Part shown: piece after piece, positions 7,939 to 16,313 of the stretch | How positions within the stretch are numbered: the first letter of the stretch is position 1 | Layout of the letters: each line of letters starts with the position of its first letter | Assembly: GCA_964565665.1 (NCBI GenBank) | Contig: CAZMFZ010000011.1 | Location: 1 to 43,910 of the forward strand | Origin: CAZMFZ01 sp964565665 | GTDB taxonomy: Bacteria > Bacteroidota > Bacteroidia > Cytophagales > UBA9547 | DNA length: 43,910 bases | Direction of reading: 5' to 3' | Translations under genes and position numbers: made by a program | Notes under the pieces: model-generated | Database searches by the model: none | Seen by the model: only the letters and a program-made list of their open reading frames with translations | Told to the model about the DNA's origin: nothing

Positions 7939-8715
7939 ATGAAAAAGTCTATCCTATTCTTTGCCACAACCTTTATTTTTGTGCAACTAGCTTTTACTCA
8001 AGCCATTATCAATTTTGAAAAATCATATCACGATTTTGGCGAGATGAAAGAGGGCGATGCAGCTAGCTATAGTTTTGAAGTTATTAATACAGGAACCACT
8101 CCATTATTTATATCAAAAGTACAACCCTCTTGCGGCTGTACTACGCCCGACTGGACGAAAGAACCAATAGCCCCTGGAGCCAAAGGCAAGGTATCAGCTT
8201 CGTACGGCACACAAGGCAGACCTGGTTCATTCAACAAAAGCATAGCTGTGTATTCCAACGACCCAGACAAACCAAGTGTTACGATATTTATCAAAGGGTT
8301 TGTAAGCAATATGCCACAGCCTACTTACACCAACGAACAATTAAAGACTTCACCAAAAATAGTATTGGAAAAATCGGAACATAATTTTGGGAAAGTAGAG
8401 AAAAACACTAAGATTTCATATAAACTATCAGTTTCGAACCTTGGCCGTAGCGACTTGAAAATCAGTGAGATAAACTCGGCTTGCAATTGTGTGCAGGTTA
8501 CTTCTAAACCTGAATTTATTAAGAGTGGCGAAACGGCAGCTATACAGTTATTATATGCACCAAACATGGTAGGTACGGTGGCAGATGTGATTAATATTAA
8601 ATCAAATGATGTAACCAATAGTGTATTTAAATTTTCATTTACCGGAAAAGTGGTAGAAAATATGAACTCAAATAGCATTGTGAAGGAGTCGAATAATTTT
8701 GTACCGTTTAAATAA
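7939..8715 (+). CDS. Exported protein with two DUF1573 domains
   Basis: The first 20 or so residues form a clear Sec signal peptide (MKKSILFFATTFIFVQLAFT, then Q). Two DUF1573 domains follow, Ig-like folds found in secreted Bacteroidota proteins. The first (about 25-118) contains the family's SCGCTTPDW motif with C65 and C67. The second (about 140-240) contains ACNCVQV with C182 and C184. Each begins with an F-x-HDFG/HNFG stretch. The cysteine pairs could bind metal or form disulphides; neither is shown. The exact function is unknown. The protein has its own -7 box and is followed by the PstS-like gene after 86 bases. Confidence 0.85.
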   Translation: MKKSILFFATTFIFVQLAFTQAIINFEKSYHDFGEMKEGDAASYSFEVINTGTTPLFISKVQPSCGCTTPDWTKEPIAPGAKGKVSASYGTQGRPGSFNKSIAVYSNDPDKPSVTIFIKGFVSNMPQPTYTNEQLKTSPKIVLEKSEHNFGKVEKNTKISYKLSVSNLGRSDLKISEINSACNCVQVTSKPEFIKSGETAAIQLLYAPNMVGTVADVINIKSNDVTNSVFKFSFTGKVVENMNSNSIVKESNNFVPFK

Positions 8716-8801
8716 TTTTCCATCATTTAATATTCCCTTAATAATAAATTCATACTGTAGGCTTATATTGGAGTTGTTGATCAACCACAAAAAGTTTTTT
8801 T

Positions 8802-9650
8802 ATGTATTTTAATTTGAAGCAAGTAGTTTTCCCCATTTTATTTTATATTTTATTTGGTTGCGAACCATTTACCCGAAACCGAATCATTAAGATAAAAGGA
8901 AGTGAAACTTTGCAACCGCTTATTGCCCAGCTTGCGGAAAAATACAATCAAACCCAGCCTACAAAAATAGTTTTTAAAATAGAGGGTGGTGGCTCACAGA
9001 GTGGAATCGATGCCCTTTTGGCCAAGGATGTGGATATTGCCATGTCGTCAAAAACGATGGCAGATGTAGACAAAGACTCCAGTATTTTGCAAGGAGAAGA
9101 TATAAAAAGATTGGAAATTGCAATAGATGAGATATTGATAGTAGTAAACAGCGGCAACAAATTGAGCAAAATCACCAACAAACAATTGAAACAAATATAT
9201 GCTGGTGAAATAACTACTTGGGACAAAATAGGCGGAACTGTAGATTCCATAGTACCTATGTCACGGAAAAAAGGATCAGGTTCGCTTTCTTATTTTCAAG
9301 AAAATATCATGTTGAATCAGCCTTTTTCGGCTTCCGTTAGATATTTCAATCACGTAAACGAGATATTGGCGAAATTAGAAACAGATGAAAACGGCATTGC
9401 ATTTGTAGGTGGAAGCCACTTTAGTAAAAAAATAAAAGTGATGGATATATCTAAAGATGGTGAGGAGTATTTTTATCCCTCCGAAAGAAATGTGAGAGCA
9501 AAATATTATCCTTACGTAATTCCACTTTCTTTATATTATGTAGAAGACCCTGAAAAGGAGGTTTTGAATAGATTTTTAGAATTCATAGTAAGCAAATCTG
9601 CTAGAAATTCCATTATTGATATGGGCTTTATTCCCGAAACGTTAAATTAA
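8802..9650 (+). CDS. pstS: PstS-like phosphate-binding lipoprotein
   Basis: The 282 residues form a type-2 periplasmic binding protein of the PstS class. A lipobox, LFGC with C20, predicts a lipoprotein. Family landmarks are the ligand-loop KGSETLQPL near 31-39, EGGGSQSGIDALL, DIAMSSK, the ITNKQLKQIYAGEITTWDKIGG stretch, a serine-rich GSGSLSYF loop, and a C-terminal VSKSARNSIIDMGFIP helix. Phosphate binding is inferred from family. There is no pstCAB or phoU beside it, so it may serve a distant transporter or a sensory role. Its last nine bases overlap the convergent rluE gene. Confidence 0.85.
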   Translation: MYFNLKQVVFPILFYILFGCEPFTRNRIIKIKGSETLQPLIAQLAEKYNQTQPTKIVFKIEGGGSQSGIDALLAKDVDIAMSSKTMADVDKDSSILQGEDIKRLEIAIDEILIVVNSGNKLSKITNKQLKQIYAGEITTWDKIGGTVDSIVPMSRKKGSGSLSYFQENIMLNQPFSASVRYFNHVNEILAKLETDENGIAFVGGSHFSKKIKVMDISKDGEEYFYPSERNVRAKYYPYVIPLSLYYVEDPEKEVLNRFLEFIVSKSARNSIIDMGFIPETLN

Positions 9651-10241
9651 ATATGTAAGCCTTAGCAATTTATATATTTCAACTTCACTCAGTTCTACAA
9701 CCTTTGCAGGTATAAACTTAGTTAAAATCAAATTTTCAATAGAATAGCGAATGAGCCTTAATGTAGGGAAACCTACTTTGGCTGTCATTTTGCGAACTTG
9801 CCTGTTTTTTCCCTCGTGTAAAGTAAGAGAAATCCATGAAGTAGGTATATTAGCTCGGAATCTCACAGGCGGGATTCGATCGGGAATGCCTTGTGGTTCG
9901 AGTATAGGTATAACTTTACCAGGCAAACTGAGGTATTCTTTATCTTTTACTTTTATGAACACCCCATTTTCTATTTCCTTTGCTGCTTCTGCCGAAAATA
10001 GGCCTTCCACTTGCACCCAATACGTTCTATTGTGCTTACGAACGGGGTTCAACAATTGACTATTGAGGCTTTTATCATTGGTAAGTATCAATAAGCCTTC
10101 GCTGTCTTCATCTAATCGGCCTACTGGGTATACATCTTTTGGAAAAGGGAAGCCCAAATCGGCTAAAGTTTTTTTGTTTTCCTCAGGAGAAAATTGACAA
10201 AGAACATCATAGGGCTTATAAATGATGAAATAGCGAGACAT
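9642..10241 (-). CDS. rluE: 23S rRNA pseudouridine synthase, RluE type
   Basis: This 199-residue member of the RsuA/RluE family lacks an N-terminal S4 domain. The family's catalytic motif is GRLDEDSEGLLILTND with the nucleophile D44. Motif PTSWISLTLHEGKNRQVRKM and the GFPTLRLIRYSI stretch match RluE, which modifies U2457 of 23S rRNA in E. coli. The start YFIIYKPYDVLCQFSPE is also RluE-like. The nuclease-like gene lies 27 bases upstream on the same strand, so the two may share a transcript. Confidence 0.9.
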   Translation of the reverse strand: MSRYFIIYKPYDVLCQFSPEENKKTLADLGFPFPKDVYPVGRLDEDSEGLLILTNDKSLNSQLLNPVRKHNRTYWVQVEGLFSAEAAKEIENGVFIKVKDKEYLSLPGKVIPILEPQGIPDRIPPVRFRANIPTSWISLTLHEGKNRQVRKMTAKVGFPTLRLIRYSIENLILTKFIPAKVVELSEVEIYKLLRLTYLI

Positions 10242-10268
10242 AATTTAATTTATAGGAGTAGTCAGCCA

Positions 10269-10868
10269 CTAGTTGGTATCCCATGTTCTATACTCAAATG
10301 AATCATGGTTGGCTATTTTTACTGTTTCTCCCGATGGGATAAAAACAAAAAGTCCCTTCTTTTTGGCATATTCCAACACATTTTCTGGCACAATCATGCC
10401 TGCAACCCCACCAAGCAATTTGATGTTTCTTAGGCCTTTCGTAGGATGTAGTTTAATTTTATCCAAACGCTTCAATTGTGCATTTACATCATCCATACTA
10501 AGCTTGCTTTTACTTTCAATGGCAACGGCAAATTCTGTATTTACTAGCAATAAGTCTATTTCATACATTTTATTGCCTTTTTCATCGTCATTGGTAACTC
10601 TTTGATGCGATTCATTTAAGTATACTCCAAATCTTTTGAACTCACTAATCGCTTTAGGTCTTATTTGCTCTTCTACATATTTCCCTAATGTGTCGGTGAT
10701 GTCAGCAACTTTCTTATCTGTTTTAGCCGTTTGTTTTTCTAATTTATCGAGAGCCAATGCAGTAGCTTCTTGCATTTTACGCAATTCGGCAAACCCTCTC
10801 TGGTTTTCTAATATCATAGCCCATATTTGCTCTACAATGTTTTTGTGTTGTGGTAATGCTGCTTCCAT
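10269..10868 (-). CDS. PD-(D/E)XK nuclease-like protein with N-terminal coiled coil
   Basis: This is a 199-residue protein. Residues 1-65 are helical and coiled-coil-prone (ELRKMQEATALALDKLEKQTAKTDKKVADI). The rest resembles the restriction-endonuclease fold: YEIDLLLVN with D105, then AVAIESKSKL with E118 and K120, the D...ExK pattern of PD-(D/E)XK enzymes. A late beta-strand pair (AKKKGLFVFIPSGETVKIAN) closes the fold. Similar coiled-coil-plus-nuclease proteins (DUF3782-like) are common in Bacteroidota and Cyanobacteria, with no settled role. It lies between crtI and rluE on the same strand, with a gap of about 70 bases after crtI. Confidence 0.72.
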   Translation of the reverse strand: MEAALPQHKNIVEQIWAMILENQRGFAELRKMQEATALALDKLEKQTAKTDKKVADITDTLGKYVEEQIRPKAISEFKRFGVYLNESHQRVTNDDEKGNKMYEIDLLLVNTEFAVAIESKSKLSMDDVNAQLKRLDKIKLHPTKGLRNIKLLGGVAGMIVPENVLEYAKKKGLFVFIPSGETVKIANHDSFEYRTWDTN

Positions 10869-10941
10869 GCTGTAAATTTAAGCAAATGAATTTTAACTGG
10901 TCTATGTTTTGAACAATCACATTTAATTCTCAATTCAAAAT

Positions 10942-12417
10942 TTACCCAATCAGCTTCATTAATTCTTTAGCCACTACTTCACCTGAAATAATGGAGGGCG
11001 GTACACCAGGTCCGGGAACTGTTAATTGACCTGTAAACAATAAATTTTTAACTTGCCTATGATGCATTGCAGGCTTTAGAGGTCCGGTTTGCAAAAGCGT
11101 ATTGGCCAATCCGTAGGCATTGCCTTTGTGTGCGTGGTAATCGGCAATGAAATTGCGGGCTGCATAATCGCGTCTATACACTATGTTTTCTCTAAATGAA
11201 ACTCCAGCAACCTGCTCTAGTCTTTCTAGCACAATGTTGAAGTATTTTTCTTGCACATCGCCTGTATCAATTAAACCGGGAGCTGTAGGAATGAGGATAA
11301 ATACATTTTCTTGGCCAAGCGGTGCTATTGTAGGGTCTGTCTTCGAAGGTACGGATACATAAAACAGGGGTTTAGAAGGCCATTGCGGTTTGTCGTAAAT
11401 TTCAAAAGCATGTTTGCCAAAGTCAGTATCAAAAAATAAATTGTGATGTAGCAAATTGGGCAAAGGCTTGTTTACGCCCAAATAATAAAGCAAACTACTA
11501 GGTGCCATTTTTCTTGATGCCCAGTATTGAGGGCTGTATTGCCTATATTTTTGTGGTAACACGTGGCTATCTAAGTGGTGGTAATCTGCCGAACCCACCA
11601 CCGCATCGCAACTGAAATCACCTGCATTAGAATAGACCTTTTTTGCATTGTTTTCTTGAATATCAATATGGGTTACTTCCGCATTGGTGTGTATTTTCAC
11701 TCCTAATGAGATGGCAATTTGCTCCATAGCCTCTATTATCTTGAACATACCGCCTTGCGGATACCAAGTACCCAATTTCATATCGGCATAGTTCATCAGG
11801 CTGTACAATGCGGGCGTTCTGCCCGGAGTTTCGCCCAAGAACAATACTGGAAACTCTAGTAAACTGATAATTTTAGGGCTTTTGAAATATTTGCGTACAT
11901 AGCTCGCCATATCGGTAAGCAGGTGCATTTTAAATACCGCATTTAATACTTCTCCATCAAAATACTCAAAAATAGACTTGCCCGGAAGGTGTACAAATTT
12001 GCCAATGCCTGCTTTGTATTTAAACTCGGCTTCCTCAAGAAATTGCCTCAATCGAGCTGCACTTCCTTTTTCTTCCTTTTCAAATAGGGCATACATATCA
12101 TTGATATTTGAGGGAATATCCCAATAGTCTGCTTTGCCATAATATACCCTATATGAAGGCGTGAGCCTATCGAGCTGATAAAAATCGGCAGTAGTTTTGC
12201 CAAATTGATTGAAAAACCGCTCAAATACATCGGGCATCCAATACCAGCTTGGTCCCATATCAAACGTAAAACCTGCTGCCTCAAACTTTCTGGCTCTGCC
12301 ACCAATGGTGCTGTTTTTCTCTAGCATTACCACTTCGCACCCAGCCTTAGCCAAGAAACAAGCGGCCGAAAGCCCTGAAAACCCTGCCCCAATCACCACC
12401 ACTTTTCTACCTGTCAT
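10942..12417 (-). CDS. crtI: Phytoene desaturase (CrtI type)
   Basis: This 491-residue FAD-dependent carotene desaturase introduces double bonds into phytoene on the way to lycopene. The N-terminal Rossmann motif VVVIGAGFSGLSAACFLAKAG is at about 6-26 with the acidic LEKN end. GGRARKFEAAGFTFDMGPS follows. The C-terminal carotenoid-oxidoreductase signature is LLFTGQLTVPGPGVPPSIISGE. The length and both signatures are complete. No phytoene synthase (crtB) or other carotenoid gene is next to it, though these are often linked. It is the first gene of a minus-strand run with the nuclease-like gene and rluE; the REP-like hairpin at 12472-12517 lies just upstream. Confidence 0.93.
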   Translation of the reverse strand: MTGRKVVVIGAGFSGLSAACFLAKAGCEVVMLEKNSTIGGRARKFEAAGFTFDMGPSWYWMPDVFERFFNQFGKTTADFYQLDRLTPSYRVYYGKADYWDIPSNINDMYALFEKEEKGSAARLRQFLEEAEFKYKAGIGKFVHLPGKSIFEYFDGEVLNAVFKMHLLTDMASYVRKYFKSPKIISLLEFPVLFLGETPGRTPALYSLMNYADMKLGTWYPQGGMFKIIEAMEQIAISLGVKIHTNAEVTHIDIQENNAKKVYSNAGDFSCDAVVGSADYHHLDSHVLPQKYRQYSPQYWASRKMAPSSLLYYLGVNKPLPNLLHHNLFFDTDFGKHAFEIYDKPQWPSKPLFYVSVPSKTDPTIAPLGQENVFILIPTAPGLIDTGDVQEKYFNIVLERLEQVAGVSFRENIVYRRDYAARNFIADYHAHKGNAYGLANTLLQTGPLKPAMHHRQVKNLLFTGQLTVPGPGVPPSIISGEVVAKELMKLIG

Positions 12418-12736
12418 TGTATTTTATGAATTTAGGATTGTAAACCAATATCATTAACATAAGATATTCCCTCTCCATTCATTGCCGTTGGTTTAAATCA
12501 ACGGCAATGAGTGGAGGCGTACCCAATGAATTAATCCTAAAGTTAATGAGATTAGATTGTAACTATGAATTTGGGCTTTGGTTTGGAAATACTTTGAGTA
12601 TAGATTTTTACAAACTTTTCTTTACTTTGCTAAATATAAAGGCTACTTCAATATCCTATCATATAATTCCAATTCAACTTATAATTTTATCTTTCTATTT
12701 TATATTTACTTTTACACCACTAAACAATATTCCAAA
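12418..12736. other. Divergent intergenic region between crtI and the DUF1080 gene
   Basis: This 319-base AT-rich gap holds the REP-like hairpin and must also hold the promoters of both flanking genes. A near-match to the -7 element, TTACTTTG at 12622-12629, could serve the plus-strand gene with a leader of about 100 bases. An in-frame extension of the DUF1080 gene back to 12578 is possible but would hide its signal peptide. Confidence 0.4.
12472..12517. repeat. Long REP-like hairpin between crtI and the DUF1080 gene
   Basis: The arms 12472-12490 and 12499-12517 can pair over 19 base pairs with two G-T wobbles. The inner 11 bases are a perfect match (CATTGCCGTTG with CAACGGCAATG), and the eight-base loop is itself nearly self-complementary. 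There is no T tract. The flanking genes diverge from this point, so it is not in a terminator position. The shape and the CCGTTG...CAACGG core look like the repetitive extragenic palindromes associated with RAYT transposases, but only one copy is seen here. Confidence 0.6.
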
Positions 12737-13441
12737 ATGAAAAAAAATATAGCTCCACTTGTTACCATAGGTTTACTGGTTTTACACTTCTCTGTTTTAG
12801 CCCAAAATACCCTGACACAAAGCGAAAAAAAAGAAGGTTGGAAACTACTTTTTGATGGGCAATCTACCAACGGATGGCGTAACTATAAGAGCAGAACAAT
12901 TAATTCGCAATGGAAAGTAATAGATGGCACACTTACGCTAGCCGAAAAAGGTGCTGGAGATATTGTAACCATTGATGCATACCAAAACTTTGAATTGTCG
13001 CTTGAGTGGCGAATTTCAAAATGCGGCAATAGTGGCATATTTTACAACGTGGTAGAAGATACCGCTTCATGGGCCGGATCAGTGTACTCTTCTGGACCTG
13101 AAATTCAAATATTAGACGATGTGTGCCACCCCGATAATAAACTCGAAAATCACCGAGCTGGAGCATTATACGACATGATTGCTCCTTATAAAAATGTGGT
13201 AAAACCAGCTGAAGAATGGAATAAAGTAAATTTGAAAGTAAATAAAGGAAAAGTAGAACAGTGGCTAAATGGCACTAAAGTAGCAGAATATTCACTTTGG
13301 ACACCTGAATGGGATGCTATGGTAGCCAAAAGTAAATTCAATGGTTGGAAAGGGTTTGGCAAATTCAAAAAAGGACATATTGCCTTGCAAGACCATGGCG
13401 ATGTGGTATCGTTTAAGAATATTAAGCTTAAGCAATTATAA
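12737..13441 (+). CDS. Secreted DUF1080 protein (3-keto-disaccharide hydrolase family)
   Basis: With the ATG at 12737 the protein is 234 residues, beginning with a textbook signal peptide (MKKNIAPLVTIGLLVLHFSV, then LAQ). The longer frame from 12578 has no such start. The mature part is a concanavalin-like beta-sandwich of the DUF1080 family (PF06439): EGWKLLFDGQSTNGWRNY, WKVIDGTLTL, FELSLEWRISKCGNSGIFYNV, GPEIQILDD, EWNKVNLKVNKGKVEQWLNG and a final IALQDHGDVVSFKNIKLK. Characterised members hydrolyse 3-keto-glycosides. The gene stands alone here, with no glycoside oxidoreductase neighbour, so the substrate is open. Confidence 0.88.
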   Translation: MKKNIAPLVTIGLLVLHFSVLAQNTLTQSEKKEGWKLLFDGQSTNGWRNYKSRTINSQWKVIDGTLTLAEKGAGDIVTIDAYQNFELSLEWRISKCGNSGIFYNVVEDTASWAGSVYSSGPEIQILDDVCHPDNKLENHRAGALYDMIAPYKNVVKPAEEWNKVNLKVNKGKVEQWLNGTKVAEYSLWTPEWDAMVAKSKFNGWKGFGKFKKGHIALQDHGDVVSFKNIKLKQL

Positions 13442-13544
13442 GATATTGTGTAAGGATTTTACTCGTTGCAAAGGGTGCCAAATTCAATAGCATAAAAATC
13501 ACCAATTTTGCATACTTTAATAAATATAGCGATTCAAAAGTTTG

Positions 13545-14177
13545 ATGCAAATAGACTCTGCCATTTTCATAACCAGCAATACCGATTACCAAAAATGCCC
13601 ACCTCCCTTCAAACCTGAATATGCGTTTATTGGGCGTTCGAACGTGGGCAAATCTTCCTTAATCAATAGTTTGGTACAGAAAAAAGACCTAGCTAAAACT
13701 TCTGCCAAGCCTGGTAAAACCCAAACCATAAATCATTTTTTAGTGAACGATAAATGGTACATAGCCGATTTGCCAGGTTTTGGCTATGCAGCAGTAAGCA
13801 AAACGAAAAAAGCTTCCTTTAGCCTAATGATTGAAGAATTTATGCTCAATAGAGAAAACCTAATGTGCGTTTTCGTGTTGGTTGATTCTCGGCTCGAACC
13901 ACAGGCAATTGATGTGGATTTTATAGATTGGCTAGGCAGAAAAGGCATTCCATTTGTGATTGTATTTACTAAAGCAGATAAAAAAGGAGTGGTGGCGGTG
14001 CAAAAAAACATTGATGTTTTTACCCAGACCCTATTGCAAACTTGGGAAGAATTGCCCCAAATATTTGTAACTAGTGCCGAAAAAGGACTGGGAAGAAACG
14101 AAATGCTAAATTTTATAGCCGAAACCAATAAAACTTTTGAAAAGCCTATCGGCAAAACTTTGTCAAAACCCAAATAA
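13545..14177 (+). CDS. engB: Ribosome-biogenesis GTP-binding protein EngB (YihA/YsxC)
   Basis: This 210-residue small GTPase is needed in other bacteria for 50S subunit maturation. G motifs are complete: G1 GRSNVGKS at 30-37, a conserved PGKTQTINHF switch at about 56-65 containing the G2 threonine, G3 DLPGFGYA at 75-82, and G4 FTKADK. ATG 13545 is preferred over the in-frame TTG one codon earlier. The gene is the first of a plus-strand run with the DUF5606 gene. Confidence 0.94.
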   Translation: MQIDSAIFITSNTDYQKCPPPFKPEYAFIGRSNVGKSSLINSLVQKKDLAKTSAKPGKTQTINHFLVNDKWYIADLPGFGYAAVSKTKKASFSLMIEEFMLNRENLMCVFVLVDSRLEPQAIDVDFIDWLGRKGIPFVIVFTKADKKGVVAVQKNIDVFTQTLLQTWEELPQIFVTSAEKGLGRNEMLNFIAETNKTFEKPIGKTLSKPK

Positions 14178-14233
14178 ACCCTTAGTTTTGGGCAAAATTC
14201 AATACCCTTCTATCAAATACAGCACTAACCCTA

Positions 14234-14800
14234 ATGGAGTTTAAAGAAATAGCTGCCGTTTCTGGCAAATCAGGACTTTTTCGGATACTAAAACCAACCC
14301 GAAATGGCGTAGTTTTAGAAAGCTTAGATGAAAAAAAAGAAAAACTAGTCATCAGTTCCAGCACCAAAGTATCTATTCTTAAAGATATTTCAATGTATAC
14401 GCTTTCAGCGGAAGGAAACAAACCTTTGGCCGGTATAATGGTGGAAACAAAAAAAGTGTTTGGCAATGCCTTACCCGTAGATGCAAAAAGTAACGAAAAA
14501 GAGCTTCGCAGTTTTTTCAAACAAGTTGTTCCTGATTTCGATTCTGATAGGGTTTACACCTCCGACATCAAGAAACTAGTAATTTGGTATGGCATTATTG
14601 CTACCAATTGCCCCGAAGTGCTTGAGCCTCAGGCTGAAACAGAGGCAAATGACGATACTTTAGCTACAGTAGAAACAATTGAAGTTAAGCCTGCGAAAGC
14701 AAGTTCGAAAAAAATATCCGAAACAGAGCCCAATGCTAATGTAGCCGAAGATGAAAAGCCAAAAGCGAAAGAAACAAAACCTAAAAAAGTAAAAGCATAG
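14234..14800 (+). CDS. DUF5606 protein
   Basis: This is a 188-residue protein. Residues 1-135 match the compact DUF5606 domain of Bacteroidota: MEFKEIAAVSGKSGLFRILK, then ESLDEKKEKLVISSSTKVSIL, and VYTSDIKKLVIWYGII. The last 50 or so residues are low-complexity, rich in Lys, Glu and Ala (KPKAKETKPKKVKA at the end), and probably disordered. The family has no established function. The gene follows engB by 56 bases and is closed by a strong terminator at 14820-14842. Confidence 0.82.
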   Translation: MEFKEIAAVSGKSGLFRILKPTRNGVVLESLDEKKEKLVISSSTKVSILKDISMYTLSAEGNKPLAGIMVETKKVFGNALPVDAKSNEKELRSFFKQVVPDFDSDRVYTSDIKKLVIWYGIIATNCPEVLEPQAETEANDDTLATVETIEVKPAKASSKKISETEPNANVAEDEKPKAKETKPKKVKA

Positions 14801-14819
14801 ATTTTACAATAGATTTTTC

Positions 14820-14842
14820 AGGGGCAATTAGCCCCTTTTTTT
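14820..14842 (+). terminator. Intrinsic terminator after the DUF5606 gene
   Basis: AGGGGC at 14820-14825, a five-base loop, and GCCCCT at 14831-14836 form a six-base-pair GC-rich stem, and seven T (14836-14842) run from the last base of the stem. The T run ends directly against the ATG of the next gene at 14843. Confidence 0.85.
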
Positions 14843-15121
14843 ATGAGTAATGAAGCAATATTTGGGCTTTTACCTGCTGAGTTTTCAGGCAATTCACCTA
14901 TTTTGTCGAAAGAAATGCTGAAAGAAAAACTGCTTGAAATGTTAAGAGAAGATTCAGGTAAGTTGATAAATATACTTTATAGAATTGATATTTCAGAATC
15001 GAAACTTAGCAGAGCCTTTGAAGCTAAAATAGACACCAAAATAGCGGCAGAAATTGCTACACTTGTTGTAGAGAGGCTGATGCAAAAACAGGAAACCCGA
15101 AAAAAGTATGGGGAAATTTAG
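14843..15121 (+). CDS. Small uncharacterised protein
   Basis: This is a 92-residue, probably all-helical protein with no signal peptide or membrane segment. The middle LREDSGKLINILYRIDISES and the C-terminal IAAEIATLVVERLMQKQETR look like a conserved small Bacteroidota family, but I cannot name it. The ATG follows the T run of the upstream terminator directly, so it has no ordinary leader. It would need terminator read-through or a promoter inside 14801-14842, where two TAGATTTT stretches resemble weak -7 boxes. Confidence 0.65.
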   Translation: MSNEAIFGLLPAEFSGNSPILSKEMLKEKLLEMLREDSGKLINILYRIDISESKLSRAFEAKIDTKIAAEIATLVVERLMQKQETRKKYGEI

Positions 15122-15136
15122 ATTTTGGCTGCGTTC

Positions 15137-15412
15137 CTAATTTGATTTTTTATCAAGTTGATATTGATAATCCTTTTCTTTACCCAATATTTGTTCTATA
15201 TGATATACCTCAGGACAAGAAAAAAAAGTAAACATATTTCCGTCAATAATTTGAGGCTTCATTCTGTCGCTAACACTCGTTTTTTTTAAGGAGGGAAAAT
15301 ACTTTACTGGTGTTTGAATGATTCTACCATCTGCAAGATATATTTCTACACAATTACTTTTTTCCCACTTGATTTTTTTAATTATAGGATGTAAGCCTTT
15401 TATACCTTCCAT
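15137..15412 (-). CDS. DUF2442 protein
   Basis: The 91 residues match the DUF2442 family: LHPIIKKIKWEKSNCVEIYL, then ADGRIIQTPVKYFPSL, a divergent central part, and the CPEVYHIEQILG segment in place of the common IHWEELD. DUF2442 proteins are small and often found beside DUF4160 genes in proposed toxin-antitoxin-like pairs. No such partner is adjacent here. An exact -7 box lies at 15461-15468. Confidence 0.75.
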   Translation of the reverse strand: MEGIKGLHPIIKKIKWEKSNCVEIYLADGRIIQTPVKYFPSLKKTSVSDRMKPQIIDGNMFTFFSCPEVYHIEQILGKEKDYQYQLDKKSN

Positions 15413-15460
15413 TATTTCAAACTGTTAATAATTTTAACGCTTAATTTTTTTTACCTTCTA

Positions 15461-15468
15461 CAAATCTA
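15461..15468 (-). promoter_or_regulatory. -7 box for the DUF2442 gene
   Basis: The minus strand reads TAGATTTG, an exact TAnnTTTG match, about 50 bases upstream of the ATG at 15412. It separates this gene from rlpA on the same strand. Confidence 0.45.
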
Positions 15469-15496
15469 ATCCATGCTTTGTTTAAATATTTCCCAC

Positions 15497-16204
15497 TTAA
15501 TACTTCACTACAAACCCAAAAAAATCTTTGTTTTTGAGTTTGGACAAGAATCTTTGGGCTTCTTCCTCTGCGTTAAACTCCCCTACTATCACTTTATAAT
15601 TTGCAGTATCTACTTTAGGGTTTGCTACTTTTACCACTATTTCCCTAAAACCTTCTCGAAACATTTCTTTGGCAAAGTATTTGGCATTTACCAATTCGGC
15701 AAATGCTGCCACCTGCACGCCATGTCCTTTCGGGTTGCGGGCTTCGCCCCTATAATTATAAAATTTTCCTACCTCAAAGCTCCCTGGAAATTTAGCATTT
15801 GTATTGGAATAATTAATTTTTCTATCTTCCCCAACCACTTCAATTTTCACCATTGAAAGGCCTTTTTTATCAATTCTCAATTCTTTGGCAGCAGTGAGTG
15901 TCAAATCTATTATTCTGCCTTTGTATTTGTATGGTCCACGATCGTTGATGCGAACTAGCACACTTCTATCGTTTTGCAGGTTAGTTACCCGCACCACCGT
16001 ATTGAAAAGCAGTTTTCTATGGGCTGCAGTGAGTTTGTTTTGGTTGAAACGTTCACCGCTTGAGGTTCGCCTGCCATGAAATTTATCGTGGTAATACGAA
16101 GCAAGTCCTTTCTGCTGATAGCCAATTTGAGAATATGCGTGAAATGAGCCTAAAAAAGAAACTATTAAAAAAGTACAAAAATAAATATGTCTGATAAAAG
16201 GCAT
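15497..16204 (-). CDS. rlpA: RlpA-like septal-ring protein with SPOR domain
   Basis: This is a 235-residue exported protein. Residues 1-25 form a signal peptide without a lipobox. A double-psi beta-barrel (about 32-122) follows, with GLASYYHDKFHGRRTSSGE, the conserved LTAAHR, and RINDRGPYKYKGRIIDL including the D-R-G-P motif. A C-terminal SPOR domain (about 160-235) should bind denuded septal peptidoglycan. RlpA proteins are lytic transglycosylases or septal-ring components. The catalytic glutamate and aspartate positions of the barrel appear present (E51, D88), although activity varies in the family. Confidence 0.88.
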   Translation of the reverse strand: MPFIRHIYFCTFLIVSFLGSFHAYSQIGYQQKGLASYYHDKFHGRRTSSGERFNQNKLTAAHRKLLFNTVVRVTNLQNDRSVLVRINDRGPYKYKGRIIDLTLTAAKELRIDKKGLSMVKIEVVGEDRKINYSNTNAKFPGSFEVGKFYNYRGEARNPKGHGVQVAAFAELVNAKYFAKEMFREGFREIVVKVANPKVDTANYKVIVGEFNAEEEAQRFLSKLKNKDFFGFVVKY

Positions 16205-16252
16205 AATTGGCTTAAACGATGTACTTTAACTATTGTTAATATCTAATTTTTT

Positions 16253-16282
16253 TTTGAAAGTATCTCAATTATAATAATTTTG
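16253..16282 (+). promoter_or_regulatory. Complete Bacteroidota promoter for the DUF3276 gene
   Basis: TTTG at 16253-16256 serves as the -33 element. After an 18-base spacer, TAATTTTG at 16275-16282 is an exact -7 element. The predicted start near 16289 gives a leader of about 25 bases to the GTG at 16314. This is the best full promoter I can see in the window. Confidence 0.65.
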
Positions 16283-16313
16283 CCACAGTATCTAATAGAA
16301 ATAAAAAAATACA

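Noticed and set aside
8776..8785. Ten-base palindrome GTTGATCAAC before the PstS-like gene
   Set aside because: It is too short to separate from chance in AT-rich DNA, and it is not tied to a recognisable promoter; no Pho box is evident.
8802..9650. A complete phosphate-uptake (pst) operon
   Set aside because: Only the binding protein is present; the next gene is a convergent pseudouridine synthase.
12507..12740. Open frame of 77 codons upstream of the DUF1080 gene
   Set aside because: It is Leu/Ile/Phe-rich with no domain, and it overlaps the hairpin arm and the DUF1080 leader.
15137..15412. Toxin-antitoxin pair involving DUF2442
   Set aside because: No DUF4160 or other small partner gene is adjacent; neighbours are an unrelated 92-residue protein and rlpA.
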